A DNA stretch of 64,000 bases from NCBI RefSeq assembly GCF_052324685.1, contig NC_135226.1, positions 16,641,384-16,705,383 of the forward strand. The letters are read 5' to 3'. The translations under genes and the position numbers were made by a program. Shown piece after piece: positions 20,597 to 32,435 of this stretch. The DNA comes from Brachyhypopomus gauderio (lineage: Eukaryota > Chordata > Actinopteri > Gymnotiformes > Hypopomidae). Numbering within the stretch: the first letter of the stretch is position 1; each line of letters opens with the position of its first letter. Under the pieces are notes generated by a model, which saw only the letters and a list, made by a program, of their open reading frames with translations, made no database searches and was not told the origin of the DNA.

Positions 20597-21493
20597 TTAG
20601 AAAGAGCTTTAGAAATGTTGCCATGTGTAAAGGCATATCTTGGAAAAATCATTGAAAAGGAGTTCAAAGAGCCGAACACTGCATCATATGAAACGGTGAA
20701 AGCAATGACTAAAGACCCCTTGCTAACAGTCAAAATTTACTTTTTCCTTTCTGTAGCCAAACAAGTAGCTCCCTTTTTGACCATGTACCTGATGGATGCA
20801 CCAATGATTTCGTTTTTGTGTGAGTATATGCATCATATGCTGAGGGGTCTAATGCAGCGCTTTATCAAGCCACAGGTCATGAAAGAATCTTTAACTTTGG
20901 CAAAGCTGATGAAGATTGATCTCTCTAAAAAGGAAAACCATCGTGATGTGAAGAGAATTGATGTTGGCTTTGTTGCAGAAAATATTTTGAAACAACTGTC
21001 ACAAAATGGTAAAATTAGTGAACTGCGGGAACTGCAGTTTAAAACTGACTGTAGAAATGTCTTGAGTGCAATTGTAAGAAAGATGCTTGAAAAAGCTCCC
21101 ATCAAGTACACACTTGTTCAGTGCATGTCTGCCTTGGACCCAAGACTCATTGCTTCTAATGGGGAAAAGTGTAAAGAGAACATGAAGAAGATCTTAAAGG
21201 TTCTATCTGATGCCAAGAAAGTGAATCCAGCTAAATGTGATGATATTCTACGGCAGTTTGACAAGTTCGCTGACACTGCAGCTAGTAACCCATCTGATTT
21301 CCGAGACTTTCAGTTAAGTGACAGAGTGGACATTCTCTTTCATCGGCAAATGGTGACTAGCTCCAAATACACAGATATATGGCCTGTATGCTGTGGGCTG
21401 TTGCTTCTGTCACATGGCCAAGCCAGCGTGCAACGTGCATTTTCTATCAACAAGGAACTTGAGGTTGAAAATCTAGATCAAGATCAAGATTAA
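20597..21493 (+). pseudogene. hAT-superfamily transposase, C-terminal part
   Basis: The open frame encodes a helical region and ends with the hAT dimerisation motif LLLLSHGQASVQRAFS. In hAT enzymes the equivalent position in SVERxFS is the catalytic glutamate; here it is glutamine (codon 21431-21433). The N-terminal half with the zinc finger and the two catalytic aspartates is absent. The frame enters the upstream 162-bp repeat with no believable ATG. It is a 5'-truncated, catalytically dead copy. Confidence 0.75.
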
Positions 21494-21918
21494 GAACAGA
21501 AGGATTAACAAAGATTAACAAACACATATTAATTAAGTATTAATTAATTTGCAGTCATTATTTTTTGTCTGTATGTTTAAGGTTTTAGTGCATGCTGTAT
21601 CTTATTCGACTTTATTTGTAGTACTATTTTATTCTAGCTGGTTTTATTTCACTCTGCATTTTAATTAAGGTTAATTTAATTCTACATATTGTTTTATTTC
21701 GCACTTTTTAACACGTTTTAAAAGGATACTTAATAAAACGTATTTTATCATCATCATCATCATCATGACGACAGCAAATGGAACTAATAATAAAGCAATA
21801 AAGATATAGTAAAGGGAAATTGGTTGTTAATATTTTGAGATAATTAACAGCTGTAACTATTTGCAGTAAATCACAGCTATATAAATAGACAAGATCGACT
21901 GATGCGCTGTCTGTCATA

Positions 21919-22318
21919 ATGGCTTTTTTGGCATTACTCGAAGACCTAGCGAGCCGCCAAATAAGGCGACAACGTATTTTTCGAGATCATGAAGATTTTT
22001 TTGCAAATGATGATGACTGGTTAATGAGCCGATTTAGGTTTCCAAGAGCAATTCTCTTGACACTGTGTGCTGAGTTGGGTCTAGATTTGGAGAGACCAAC
22101 ACTACGAAATCGGGCAATACCTGTCCATTTACAGGTGTTAACAACCCTTGGATTCCTGGCAACTGGTTGCTTTCAGAGGGAATTAGCAGACAGGTCGGGG
22201 ATATCTCAACCATCCTTAAGCTCCATGATGTCAGGCGTATTATCTGGCATAATAAAACTGACAGGTCGGTACATCAGGTTTCCTTACACTTTGAGTGAAC
22301 AGGCTGACATTAAAGTGC
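21919..22318 (+). pseudogene. Harbinger (HARBI1-like) nuclease, N-terminal fragment
   Basis: ATG at 21919 opens a frame of ~133 residues resembling the N-terminal part of PIF/Harbinger nucleases: RIFRDHEDFF, then FRFPRAILLTLC, then the helix-turn-helix-like QRELADRSGISQPSLSS. The DDE core that should follow is missing because the frame is cut near 22318 by a Gypsy fragment on the other strand. A TCA-repeat lies upstream (about 21749-21767). Confidence 0.75.
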
Positions 22319-23480
22319 AATTCGATTGACTATCTTTCCAGAGGTAAGTAACCTGCCATTCAAGGTGGATTCGACGAGGGGTTTTTCCAGCGGCACCAGG
22401 GGTATGTTAAAGGAAGTGACAAGGGAAGCGTCAATGAAGTTCCCCACCGTCCTGGAGTCAACCAAGGCTAGCAGGCGGTGTTCTGCAGACCCACTGCATG
22501 ACATGACTACATGGGGAGTCAAGCTGACTGCAAGGCAGTAAATAGCAGGACCCGTCGGATCCAGCCCAACGGGTCTGCCCTTTTCCCTGTAACTCAGGGC
22601 AGTCTGCGATTTTATGTTCAACCCCACCACAATACAAACACTTCCCTTCACAGAGGCAGTTCTACCTCTCCTGCCTGGAAAGGTGTGTATACCCCAACTG
22701 CATTGGTTGCTCTTCCCTGTCCTCGGTTTCAGAGGACGCTAGCTGCAAAGAGTGTTCTCTCCAAAGGTGGTCGGCTTACTCTGTGGTCGCCGCTGCTTTT
22801 TTTGATCATGCAGTCTATTATCCATCTTAATTGTGAGCTCTATTAAACTTTCTAACTCCGTTAGGGGGATCCCTAAGGGAGAGCTCATCTTTGATCTCCT
22901 CACTCAAACCCTCAAGGGGTTAACCACCTTAATTGGAGTAATTTAACATGAAACATCCCACTATACCACCTGAAGGAGGGTGGTAAAAAGCTGAGAGAAG
23001 CACATGTGTCGGGCTGATTCTCCCAAACAGGGGTAGTCCATCTTAATGCCTTGCCCGAGAGAAGCGCAATGGCATAGGCAACTTTTGACCTCTCTGAAGG
23101 AAACCGTGAGGGTTGCTGCTCAAAAGATAAGTGAGCACTGCTGCAGGAACCCCCTACACTCATCGGGATCCCCACAGTAGCGTGCAGGAGAAGGTAAGAC
23201 TGGCTCAGCGAGAACGACCATGGCCGGCTCAGGTGTAGCAGGTTGCACAGGAGGATTGGGGAGCACGCTTGGTGGGTTGGTCGCTTGGACAGTGGCAGAG
23301 ATATTTTGCAGCTGTCCCAATATTTGATGTAGCGCTTGTTCGTGTCTCCCTATAGCCTGCCCTTGCATTGCCAGGGCGTTTGTCAATTCGCTACTTCCTT
23401 GTGGCATTGCTAAGTTCATGGTAGGCTGAGTTGTTTTGTAATGCGATCCTTCCAATGAAGAAAGAATCGCGGGGTTTTAA
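22319..23480 (-). pseudogene. Ty3/Gypsy gag-protease fragment
   Basis: On the minus strand, gag begins near 23455 (a glutamine-rich segment, HEQALHQILGQLQNIS, then CRGFLQQC). A zinc knuckle of the form CX2CX4HX4C reads near 22600-22645 in a shifted frame. The protease follows with ALVDSRTVGNFID, where the family has DSG; the glycine after the catalytic aspartate is arginine. Polymerase is absent. It abuts the Harbinger fragment at about 22318. Confidence 0.75.
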
Positions 23481-23748
23481 TACTGGCAAAATCAAGTGAA
23501 ATGCCAACAAAAAAAACATGGAACTGTGACCTCCATAACAAAACCACGGCAAAGGAGACAAAAGAAAATCACGCTGACCTACAGCAAAATGAGAAACAAA
23601 AAATACACAGGGAAAGCTCAACGTGTCAGTAAAACGGGAAACAAAAAATACACAGGATGAACTCAACATGAACTCAAACTGGCTCGCGAGAACCCCACCA
23701 ACCCCCCCTCGAAAATAAGTCACACTATTGAATCTGTAATCTGGTATT

Positions 23749-24239
23749 CTGGTATGAATATTCAATAGCTTTTGTTTTCACAATGGGGCAAAGAATTCCC
23801 ATAGGACATAAATCCACCACGAATTTGCAAAAACTTGGTAGATGGATGAGAAAGTGGGTTTACCTGGTAATTGTTTGAGTCTGATGGAATTTAGGGTCAT
23901 GGTTCCTTATTCAGAAACAATGTTAGAGGGTTTATGCTTTCCTAATCTGTGGACTTTATGGAACTTACAGTGTGACATCAGGTAAACCGTTTTATGGCTT
24001 TGTTGCTTGACATCTTGGTTCCTGTGAGTGGGCCATGGATATGATAAGGTTCACTGTGACCAGATCAGAGTTTCAGATTAAAACTTTTTTTTATCGTTGA
24101 CGCAAAGCCAAAGTGAATTTTCGATCAACATCATTATGTATTTTAACTCATGTGGTAAGCTCATCAGTAAATTGCATCTGTAGGGAGCTGCTACATCATT
24201 GTCAACATCATCTAAATAACAAAACTTTGGATATATAAG
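23749..24239 (+). promoter_or_regulatory. OR3 5' flank and promoter block
   Basis: A paralogue of the OR2 flank over about 700 bp. The conserved AAATTGCATCTGTAGGGAG block ends near 24187 and ATATATAAG is at 24231-24239, 229 bp before the ATG. Confidence 0.6.
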
Positions 24240-24459
24240 TATGGGTACCACACATGAAAAGCAAATGACTATGGGAAGATCAGCACTACGGTGCCCATTA
24301 AATGATCAATTGGTTGTGAACATTTTATGGAGATATATTGACACGAGGGAAAAATACATTCAGAGCATTCTTTTTTGAAACGTGTCTTTGAAGAATGATG
24401 CTTATACTTTTAAAAAGCTTGCAGTTTGGATTTCTATCTAAATGGACTGAGAGAGTGTG

Positions 24460-25398
24460 ATGGAAAATTCATCCACAGAGTTCATATTTGTACTTCATGG
24501 ACTGAATGATACAATGACAAACAAACAAATTTATTTTTCATTTGGTCTTCTTGTCTATGTTATGACACTGTTTTTAAATTTGACACTAGTCATAACAATT
24601 ATTCTAGATAAAGCACTTTCTGAACCTATGTATTTGTTCATATGCAGTTTGTTTGTAAATGGAATTTGTGGTGCTTCTGCTTTCTATCCAAAGATCCTTG
24701 CTGATCTTTTATCAGACTCATCGATCATATCATATATAGCTTGTCAGACACAAACATATGTAATTTTCTTTTATTCTTTGTGTGAAATAATGTGTCTAAC
24801 AGTCATGGCATATGACAGGTATGTAGCTATTTGTAAGCCTTTGGAATATCTCACCATTATGACATATAAGAAGGTTGGGAAACTGCTGGCTTTTAGTTGG
24901 CTCTTCTCCTTACTGCAGACATCCATCATGACAGTGATGACAGCCAGTTTGCCTTTATGTGGTAATGACATTGACAAACTTTACTGTTCAGTTGTGGGTA
25001 TTGTTATACTATCTTGCACAGATATGACTATGACTGATGTGTATGGGACCATCCTAACAGTTTCTCTTGTTGCTCAAATAATATTTATTATTATGTCATA
25101 TATTTACATCATCAGAACCTCTTTAAAATCCAAGACAGGGAGGGTTAAATTCATGCAGACATGTCTTCCCCATTTAATTGTGCTCACAAACTTCATTGTT
25201 GGCCTGTTCTTTGATATTACACATTCTCGCTATATCAAAAGTCAAACACAGCAAGCTTTACACAATATATTGGGTATGCAGTTTCTTGTTTTGCCTCCGC
25301 TCCTTAACCCCATCATATATGGAGTCAAACTGACACAGATGCGTCGGCAGTTTGTGAAAATGTGCATCAACAGACTTAATGCAGTGAGACAGAGATGA
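24460..25398 (+). CDS. Odorant receptor OR3
   Basis: An intact 312-residue receptor, very close to OR2 and OR4. TM1 reads FLNLTLVITIILDK with the conserved asparagine; MAYDRYVAIC, CLPHL and PPLLNPIIYG are all present; the extracellular loop motif is YCSVVGIVILSC. The start is ATG at 24460, after a GTG. It shares its 5' flank with OR2 and its 3' flank with OR4, so it sits in the middle of a run of tandem duplicates. Ligand unknown. Confidence 0.95.
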   Translation: MENSSTEFIFVLHGLNDTMTNKQIYFSFGLLVYVMTLFLNLTLVITIILDKALSEPMYLFICSLFVNGICGASAFYPKILADLLSDSSIISYIACQTQTYVIFFYSLCEIMCLTVMAYDRYVAICKPLEYLTIMTYKKVGKLLAFSWLFSLLQTSIMTVMTASLPLCGNDIDKLYCSVVGIVILSCTDMTMTDVYGTILTVSLVAQIIFIIMSYIYIIRTSLKSKTGRVKFMQTCLPHLIVLTNFIVGLFFDITHSRYIKSQTQQALHNILGMQFLVLPPLLNPIIYGVKLTQMRRQFVKMCINRLNAVRQR

Positions 25399-26330
25399 TA
25401 TCTGTGCCAAGTAGTCTTCTGCCTTCATCCATGTTTTATACATTTTAGAGGAGAGAGTTTTCTTGGAAAATCTTGTGATTTTCTTCCATAAAACAGAGGA
25501 TCAACCCAAGGGGCGCAGATGGAAATTCTGAAGTGAGGAGGACCAAGCTGTACAATATATATATATATATAAATATATATATTTCGGATGGGGTCAATAT
25601 AAATCTGGAGGGGACATGTCCCCACCGTCCCCACTGCCATCTGCGCCCCTGATCAACCCTGTGCATTCTGCCCACAGGGGTGGGATGTGTGACGGCTACT
25701 TTTTAAAATTAAATGTAGCTGTGGTCATTTTATACTATGAGTCATGCAGAATGAAATTGCAACAGCAGAAACAAATGCACAATGTCACCATTACACATGC
25801 CAAATTGGCATGTATGATACCTCTGGTTAACATGAATAACCTAACACATGGTTTTAAATCTAACATACTCAGAGGTTGGCCTGAGAAATGTTAAATAACT
25901 GTTTTGCTAGGAATTGAAAAGGTCTTCATAAAATGTCTGGCCTAAATTTCAGATCATAATGGCTTTGTTTGTTACCCTTAGTTATGGAAAACATGTTTTA
26001 AGGTTCTTTGGTCAGTGTTTAAAATGTCTAATATAGTATCTGCATGAAACACATTTAAAATGCTTAAATATTTGCAGATGTTTGTTGTTGGTTACACTGC
26101 TTTTAACACAAATTACTTCATGCCACATTTAACATGTTTGGTAATTTTCCTGCATCCTCTGAATATTTTAGTAGCATATTACCTTGATGTTCAAGGTGCT
26201 ATTAAAGAGGAAAATCACCAGTATCTATCACTTTTATGTGGTTGCCTAAAAGGACAATAAATGCCAATGCTAATTTGTCACATGTGTATTTCCCACCGTG
26301 ATTTTTTATTTGTATGAGGCAAATGAACAT
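25399..26330. repeat. OR3 3' flank, paralogous to the OR4 3' flank
   Basis: Runs parallel to 35598-36325, sharing GTGCCAAGTAGTCTTCTG, GAGGAGAGAGTTTTCTT and GGTTACACTGC. Main difference: a small transposon at 25508-25651 present only here. Confidence 0.8.
25508..25651. mobile_element. Small hAT-type MITE with a paralogous empty site
   Basis: The 144-bp element has inverted ends (AAGGGGCGCAGATGG and the reverse complement of CAGGGGCGCAGATGG) and a perfect 8-bp target duplication ATCAACCC at 25500-25507 and 25652-25659. The OR4 3' flank carries the same site once (ATCAACCC at about 35700-35707) with no insert. An (AT)n run lies near 25556-25578. Confidence 0.92.
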
Positions 26331-26644
26331 GTGAACAGAAAAGATCAGCATTTCTCATTTCAACTAATCATTAAATCGGTACATCAGCTCTTTGGATTGA
26401 TTAAAAAGTAATGTTAAATTACTCAAATTAAGGTGGTTAAATAAGTATTTTTTACAGAGTTAACAATTTGCCTTTTAAAGATTTATGCTGGGCTTTTTGA
26501 GTGATAATAGACAGAAGGTAAAGGGTTTCTCTCATTGTTGGTCCGCTGTGATCTCATCAGGCAGCCTATGGCCCATCAAAATGAAGTGGTCAAAGAAGGA
26601 AAGGCTGAGACGGTGGACAGAAACACACCAGCAAGTATTAATAT
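26331..26644. other. Intergenic
   Basis: AT-rich DNA between the OR3 flank and a solo LTR. No gene or element recognised. Confidence 0.4.
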
Positions 26645-26993
26645 TGTCACGGAACAGCTCCGGACCCTTCCCTGTGGGCGTGTGTTTATGTCGTCTGCGT
26701 CTTGCCGTCTGCGTCGGTGGAACCTCGTGGGTGTGGTTGTGTCTGCGTGTGTTCATCCGTCCCACCTGTGGCTCGTCTCGTAATCACTTGGGGCTCATGT
26801 AGTCTGTCTATTTAATGTGCGTTCGCGCAGTGTCGTGTGCTTGTCGTTGTCTTTAGTCTGCACGTTATGTGTGTTTGTTAGTTTTGATGTGTTTCCGTGT
26901 TGCGTTGTCTTGCGCAACATATGAATAAAGCAGTGACATTGATGTCAAAGCCAAGGATTCATGTCTCGTCCTTCGTGCGGAGCCAGCGTTACA
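26645..26993 (+). mobile_element. Solo LTR, family TGTCACG...GTTACA
   Basis: 349 bp from TGTCACGG to GTTACA, flanked by the perfect 5-bp duplication AATAT (26640-26644 and 26994-26998). An AATAAA signal is at about 26923. Related copies: 32436-32842, 41762-42103 and 56689-58079. No internal region is attached, so it arose by LTR-LTR recombination. Confidence 0.92.
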
Positions 26994-26998
26994 AATAT

Positions 26999-27726
26999 AA
27001 GTAAAAAGTTACTTTGTCCTGGCCTCATGTACTTGGATTCCTAGATTTTTCACAATCATTCAGCATCTCAGTGCTTCTAATATTGAACTATGTGGTGTAC
27101 TATGAAACAAAATGGGAAACATTGTGTAATTGTATATGGGTCAAGTGCTTTACCATTATCAAAAAAGAATCATGTCTTGCATTCAGTTGGAGTACCTCAC
27201 CTTGAAGTGGGTGATAACAGAAATTCTGGGATCTTTGTATTTTGCACACATTTTCATTGTCTATAGTCCACTGACTTATGTTCCATCCTCCACAAAGTGC
27301 TCCTGTCTGCTAACATTGCAGTCTTCCATGTAACCTGTCTTGTGTGTTTTGCTCCGTTCCTGATCCTGTTCTTGTTTTGCTTCTCACTGTATGTGATTAG
27401 TTCCACCTGTTTCTTGCTCTTGTTATCCCTCATTAATACAGTGATCCTCACAATTCGGTCATGGTCATTTTTGTCAATTTTGGTCTCACTGTTTAATGTT
27501 TTTCACTGTGATTTGCTTCTGTGTTTCAGTACTTCCTTTTTTGTTTAGTTACATTGTCCTGTTTACCATTAATGTACTGAGCAGTGTTTTGCTCAGTATG
27601 TCTAGTATTCATATTGATCACTTACCAATTAATGGAAATTCTGATTTCTTGACTCTTGACCATTCATCACTTCTGGAATTATTATTATTATTATTATTAT
27701 TAGTAGTAGTAGTAGTATATTAATAA
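26999..27726. other. Intergenic with ATT/AGT microsatellite
   Basis: Mostly featureless. A T-rich, C-rich stretch near 27330-27560 has open frames but no recognisable domain. A (TTA)n(GTA)n microsatellite is at 27682-27720. Confidence 0.5.
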
Positions 27727-29331
27727 CAGAGTTGTATAGTAACGAAGTAGAACTACTTCACTACTGTACTTAAGTACTAAAATGCAGTATCTGTACTTTA
27801 CTGAAGTATTATTTTTTTCTCCTACTTCCACTTTTACTTCACTACATATTTTCCATCAGTTTAATACTTTTACTCCGATACATTTTTTACGTGCTGTAGG
27901 CTATAGATACTCGTTACAATTATAAACATGTTAGCTGGCGCTGTCACCGGATCAAGCGATCAGGCTGTCTCATGAGAAAACTGCGCATGCTCCGGTCGCG
28001 TCTCGTTTACTCTGCTGCTGCCTTCACTGAACACTTGAGCTTCATAATCTAGGTTCACTTGACACGTCGTGACTGCCGCAAGGGTCCGCGCGGCAAAAAT
28101 GGTGCAATCGCGGTGGCTCCGCCCATACGCGGGGTCGCGTGCACCTCTTGATTTTTGTGCGTGCGAAGTTACAAGGTGGAATTCATGCACTTGTACGGCA
28201 CTTTGAAGGTTCATTTTCAGTATTTTCCAGCACCTTCAGCTTAATTTACATATTTATACAAATACACGTATACACGAAATTATTCCAAATAATTCGCTTT
28301 TTATCTCATTAAAAGAGATGGTACCGTGTTTGGTAACAGCAGAAGTGCTGCATAATAAGCTTATAGGTGTTTTAATGTACATATATTGGCACCTTCCACA
28401 CCTTCAACATCGAGTGATTGTGGTGGTGACGATGAGGAGGGAGACCACCCTGGCCCTAGAGACATTGTTTGCGTTTGGAGTGAAAGTAAATTCCTATAGG
28501 ATGAAGTGCCATCTCTGCCTCCCTAAAGAGGGTGAAATATTGGCCTTCAAACATTCACCTTCGAACTTGAAGAAACATCAATGTAAGTTACAAATATTAC
28601 GCATATTACGCACAGAAGACACACCATAGCAGTAAGTAAGCGCTAGTTAGGTTAGATATCTTAGCTAACTAACCTAATTATGTTCATGACGTGCTGCAGT
28701 ATTCATTTAACATTAGCTGGCAGTCATAAAGGCGCCGAGTTGTGTTTTTAGCAACAGTAAGCCGTGTCTCTTTTCATGCTGACTAATCATGTGCCCATTT
28801 TTATAGTGTAGTGTTTTATAGGGTAAGGGCATTTAGGGTAAACGCAGGGCAGTAGGCTCACCCTTAGAATCAGAATCAGACGGACCTCGTTTTCTCAGCT
28901 AAATTAAGGCGAATTTGTACTTCTGCGTCAAACCTACGACATATCGGGACATGTGTTATCTGGTTTTTGTGTATGAAGTGTTAAGCCCAGTTAAGTTGCT
29001 ACTTGTTTGTACATACAGAACACTTGTATTTGTGGTCTTTGACATCTTTGATTTGTAAGTGATATATAAAAACAATTTATAATCAAACTTTGACGGCTTT
29101 CTTTAATTAATTCAAAACACAATAGGCCTACTTGTACTTTTTACTTTCAGTACTTGAGTAATAAATTTTAGAATAAACTACTTGCAATACTTAAGTACAA
29201 AAAATGCTGAATACTTCTGTACTTCTACTTAAGTAAAGTTTTTAAAGAACACTTCAACTTCTACTCAAGTCAATTTTTTTTTTAGAGTACTTTTACTCAA
29301 GTATGGGTCTCTAATACTTTATACAACACTG
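27727..29331 (+). mobile_element. hAT element with a residual first exon
   Basis: Inverted ends (CAGAGTTGTATAGTAACGAAG and the reverse complement of CAGTGTTGTATAAAGTATTAG) are flanked by a perfect 8-bp duplication ATTAATAA (27719-27726 and 29332-29339). Subterminal TACTTAAGTA-type motifs repeat at both ends. It carries the shared cassette (about 27960-28310, inverted relative to 3760-5125) directly before a zinc-finger exon. The catalytic part of a transposase is missing. Confidence 0.93.
28318..28629 (+). pseudogene. BED-type zinc-finger exon of a hAT transposase
   Basis: ATG at 28318. Towards the end the frame reads MKCHLCLPKEGEILAF, then SPSNLKKHQ, a C-C-H-H pattern of BED fingers that bind transposon ends. 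Immediately after KKHQ comes a consensus 5' splice site GTAAGT (28583-28588), so the exon originally ended there and the last residues of the open frame are intron. No downstream catalytic exon survives inside the element. Confidence 0.65.
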
Positions 29332-29339
29332 ATTAATAA

Positions 29340-30167
29340 ACATATTACATTTGTGGATAAGATGAGAAAATAGTGTGTTATATTTTTAGCAATATAACAT
29401 TACTGGAAAAATGGGCCCAGATGACACCAATATGGTTGAAACACAGAAAGTGATGCTCAGCCTCTCCACTCATAGTAACATAGAGAGCAGACACATTTGC
29501 AAAAGAGAACTATTGTCTGAGTGAGCAGGGCTTATGGCTTTACAAAGAGCAGCTGCCTGAAGGCAGAGGGCACACGACCTATGCAGCATTTTGACTGAAG
29601 GTATATGATCACTACAGGTATACAGACATAGAACAAACCCACAATAAAATAAACAGACCACTTAAACAACAAATACTATGAACACACAGACAGAGGTACA
29701 AGAATTACTCACGGAGCCCAGGGAATAGCCTTACAGCACAATTACTTAGACAAGGGAACATAAGACTGAGAGAGCAACATAACAGAACAATCCATGCGTG
29801 ACATGAATAAACAGAGTAACAAAAGGTTGGAACAATGAACATATGACTTAAAACAATAAGCATACGTCTTAAAACAAGAATGTAAACCAAGAAACATACA
29901 GAGCCTTAACTACCTTGCAACATAGCTAATTTCAAAATGGAGAGCAAACCAACACGTAGCAACCTTTAAACTTAGAAACAGAAAACAATGACCCGTGCTG
30001 AAAACCAGGAACTAAATACGGAACATAATGAATAACAAACACAGAACAGCTTTAACAAATGGGGCGTAGACAGACTAACAATGGAAATACCATGGAAACC
30101 AAAACAAAACGTGGAGCTAAAGGGAAACGACAGCAAGACTGACAAGGGGGCAGAGATAAATGTGACA
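29340..30167 (-). mobile_element. LTR (3' copy) of a minus-strand element, left edge unresolved
   Basis: The right edge at 30167 is CATTTATC-type LTR sequence ending TGTGACA. Directly beyond it, GGGTGGGGG on the minus strand looks like a polypurine tract, so this is the 3' LTR of an element whose interior continues at 30168. The body (about 29550-30167) is ACA-rich like the LTR at 13950-14514. I could not place its other end. Bases 29340-29550 hold nothing I recognise. Confidence 0.5.
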
Positions 30168-30768
30168 ATACCCCCACCCAAGCGTGTAAAACCGTGGCAT
30201 CGAAACAAAACCCAAAGGAACCAGACCGGAGAGAAAAGCAGGACAGGTATCAAGAAACAGAAGCCAAGAAGTCACAGAAACACCAGGGAAGAGCACACAG
30301 GCCCAAGAACACAGGAAGATGCGATAATCAAAAGAAGAATTAACAGGATTGCAGACATATGAATGGAAACCAAATAAACCACATGACTACTGTAGGAACT
30401 GAGATAATGTCGGGAACTGAAACTCCAGACATAAATACAGACAACGGCATAAGCACAGGAAACGAACTGGAACTAAAAACCTGATCAGGGACTGAAGCAA
30501 GGAATATAGCACTGGAACACTTATGGCGCATTTCCACTAGGGCCTGCTTGGCGCGGTACGGTTCGATTCGTGACGGTTTGTGAGTGTTTCCATTAGTACC
30601 AGTTCCCAGTTAGCCGGCCCCTTCGGGTACTATTTTCGTACCGACTCACTCGAGGTTCTAACCGTTCCGAAGCAGTACAGTTCTGTGACGTGGAGGAACA
30701 GCATGACACTGATTGGCCAGGGAGTGTCGTCACAGGTTGCGTCAGGAGAGCGACTCCTCCGCTATGCT

Positions 30769-31572
30769 ATGGACTCCTCAGCCATTTTTAAAACCCAAGG
30801 AGCGAAGTCTGTTCCCTGGTCAAACGCCGAGGTACAAACCTTTCTGTTAATAATCAGCGATCAAAAAATCCAGGGCGAACTGGACGGGGCCACTAGAAAT
30901 GTAAAGGTTTTTAGCGAGGTTTGCGCGCTAATGGCCACTCATGGCTACCAGCGGTCCGTTCAGCAGTGCCGGTCGGTCCAAGCTAAAGAAGCTTAACGCG
31001 ATTACCGGGCGGTGAAGGACCATAACAGACGCAGCGGAGCAAACCGCAAAGACTGGCAATGGTTCCAGCAAATGGATGCCATATACGGTCACCGGCCAGC
31101 CAGTAACAGAAGAGAAAATGTGCTGGACAGACACGGCAATGTCGGTGCTGGAGGCCACGGAGAATGGTGAGTGTATTGTGATTTCAGTTTTACTAGGCCC
31201 GTAAAAGATGTAATATGAACGTAATATGAACGCATCTATTATAAACGCAGGAATTTAGAGCTGTGTTTGTAGTTAATGTTACCACCACAGTCACTACTGT
31301 ACAATAGCTAGCTCTTAGCCTTGCTAGTTGCTAGTTAGCTGTAGCCATAAACAAAGCATGCGCAGCGATGACGTGCTACAGTTTGTGCAGTTATGCTATA
31401 TTGTTGTTGCTTTCACGGGAATACTTGTGTTTAATATTTGTTATTTTTTACGTTCAAGATTCCCCTTCCACTGACGAGGCGAGCGGAGTTGGCGGAAAGT
31501 GTTTCCTTCAACCGGGCTTTCCTCGGGGTGCTTGGCGAACTTGTGAACACCATGCGAGACAGACGCCAGTAA
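30769..31572 (+). pseudogene. Harbinger-associated Myb/SANT-like gene, two exons, one stop
   Basis: In Harbinger-type elements this protein binds the transposon ends and helps the nuclease. Exon 1 starts at ATG 30769. It carries the trihelix-like Myb motif WSNAEVQTFLLI, then ELDGATRNVKVF, then GYQRSVQQCR. An in-frame TAA at 30994-30996 interrupts it, after which the same frame continues RDYRAVKDHNRRSG, DWQWFQQMDAIYG and GHRPASNRRE up to a GTGAGT donor at 31167. Exon 2 follows an AG acceptor at 31457-31458. It ends with FNRAFLGVLGELVNTMRDRRQ and a stop at 31570-31572. The splice sites remain, but the stop inactivates the gene. Confidence 0.75.
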
Positions 31573-31623
31573 AAACACACAAAATGTTGCTTGTAGTACT
31601 ATAAATATTTATTTCATATAAAG

Positions 31624-31959
31624 CAGGGGTGGCCAACCCGTCATAGACCAAGAGCCACTTTTCTTACTGTGTTACGGCAAAGAGCCACATCGTACATGGG
31701 CGAGTTTAATCTGTTGAGCGGATGGGGGGGGGGGGGGGGGGGGGGTTTGTGGCAAGCGCAAATTATTAGCTGTGAAGACAGTCAAATGCATGTTTTCCAC
31801 TACGCCGGTTTTAAAAGTATTAGCGGCTCGCTAGGCTTGTAAACTAACCGCGCACCACGAAAATGTAGCAGTGTGTCGCCCCGTTTGTGCAGGTGAGCCC
31901 GCGGACCGGCTGGGGAGCCGCATGAAACCAGGCAAAGAGCCGCGGGTTGGCCACCCCTG
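31624..31959. mobile_element. hAT-type MITE with a 22-base G run
   Basis: Ends CAGGGGTGGCCAACCCG and the reverse complement of CAGGGGTGGCCAACCCGCGG, flanked by the perfect 8-bp duplication ATATAAAG (31616-31623 and 31960-31967). The interior has an AAGAGCC motif near each end and a run of 22 G at 31724-31745. It lies just after the Myb gene of the Harbinger element. Confidence 0.93.
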
Positions 31960-32435
31960 ATATAAAGCTATACGTTATTTTTAGGTAATTTGCTTTTTGC
32001 ACTTTTTTAACTATAACTATATTATTTACATATGAAGAGTTTGGTTCCAAAACGCTATAAATCCATTTTGATCACTTTGAGTAAAAATGTGTTTTCTTTA
32101 GCAAGAAAGTGGTAAGCTGAAAACCACTGTTTTCTGTTTCAAACTTTCAAATACCATACTAAGGTTAAAAAAACACAAACAAATCAAATCAAGATTTTAA
32201 TATTTAAAGATTTATTTTTAAAAAACAATTTGTTTTTTCGCAAAACACAATAAATCCATGCCATGTTTTTTTCAAAATGTCTTGTATATCCTTTGGCATC
32301 AATAGAATATTTTTTTGACTGAAAATGTGCAAAATACAATAACAAATAACTGTAAATTTTACATCTTAATATAATAGTTTGACCATTGGGCCTAAAAACA
32401 CAAATTTCAAAACATTTCATTAACGAACAAGACAT

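Noticed and set aside
20240-20600. CRISPR-like repeat array
   Set aside because: Only two full 162-bp units exist without unique spacers, in a eukaryotic genome. It is a tandem duplication.
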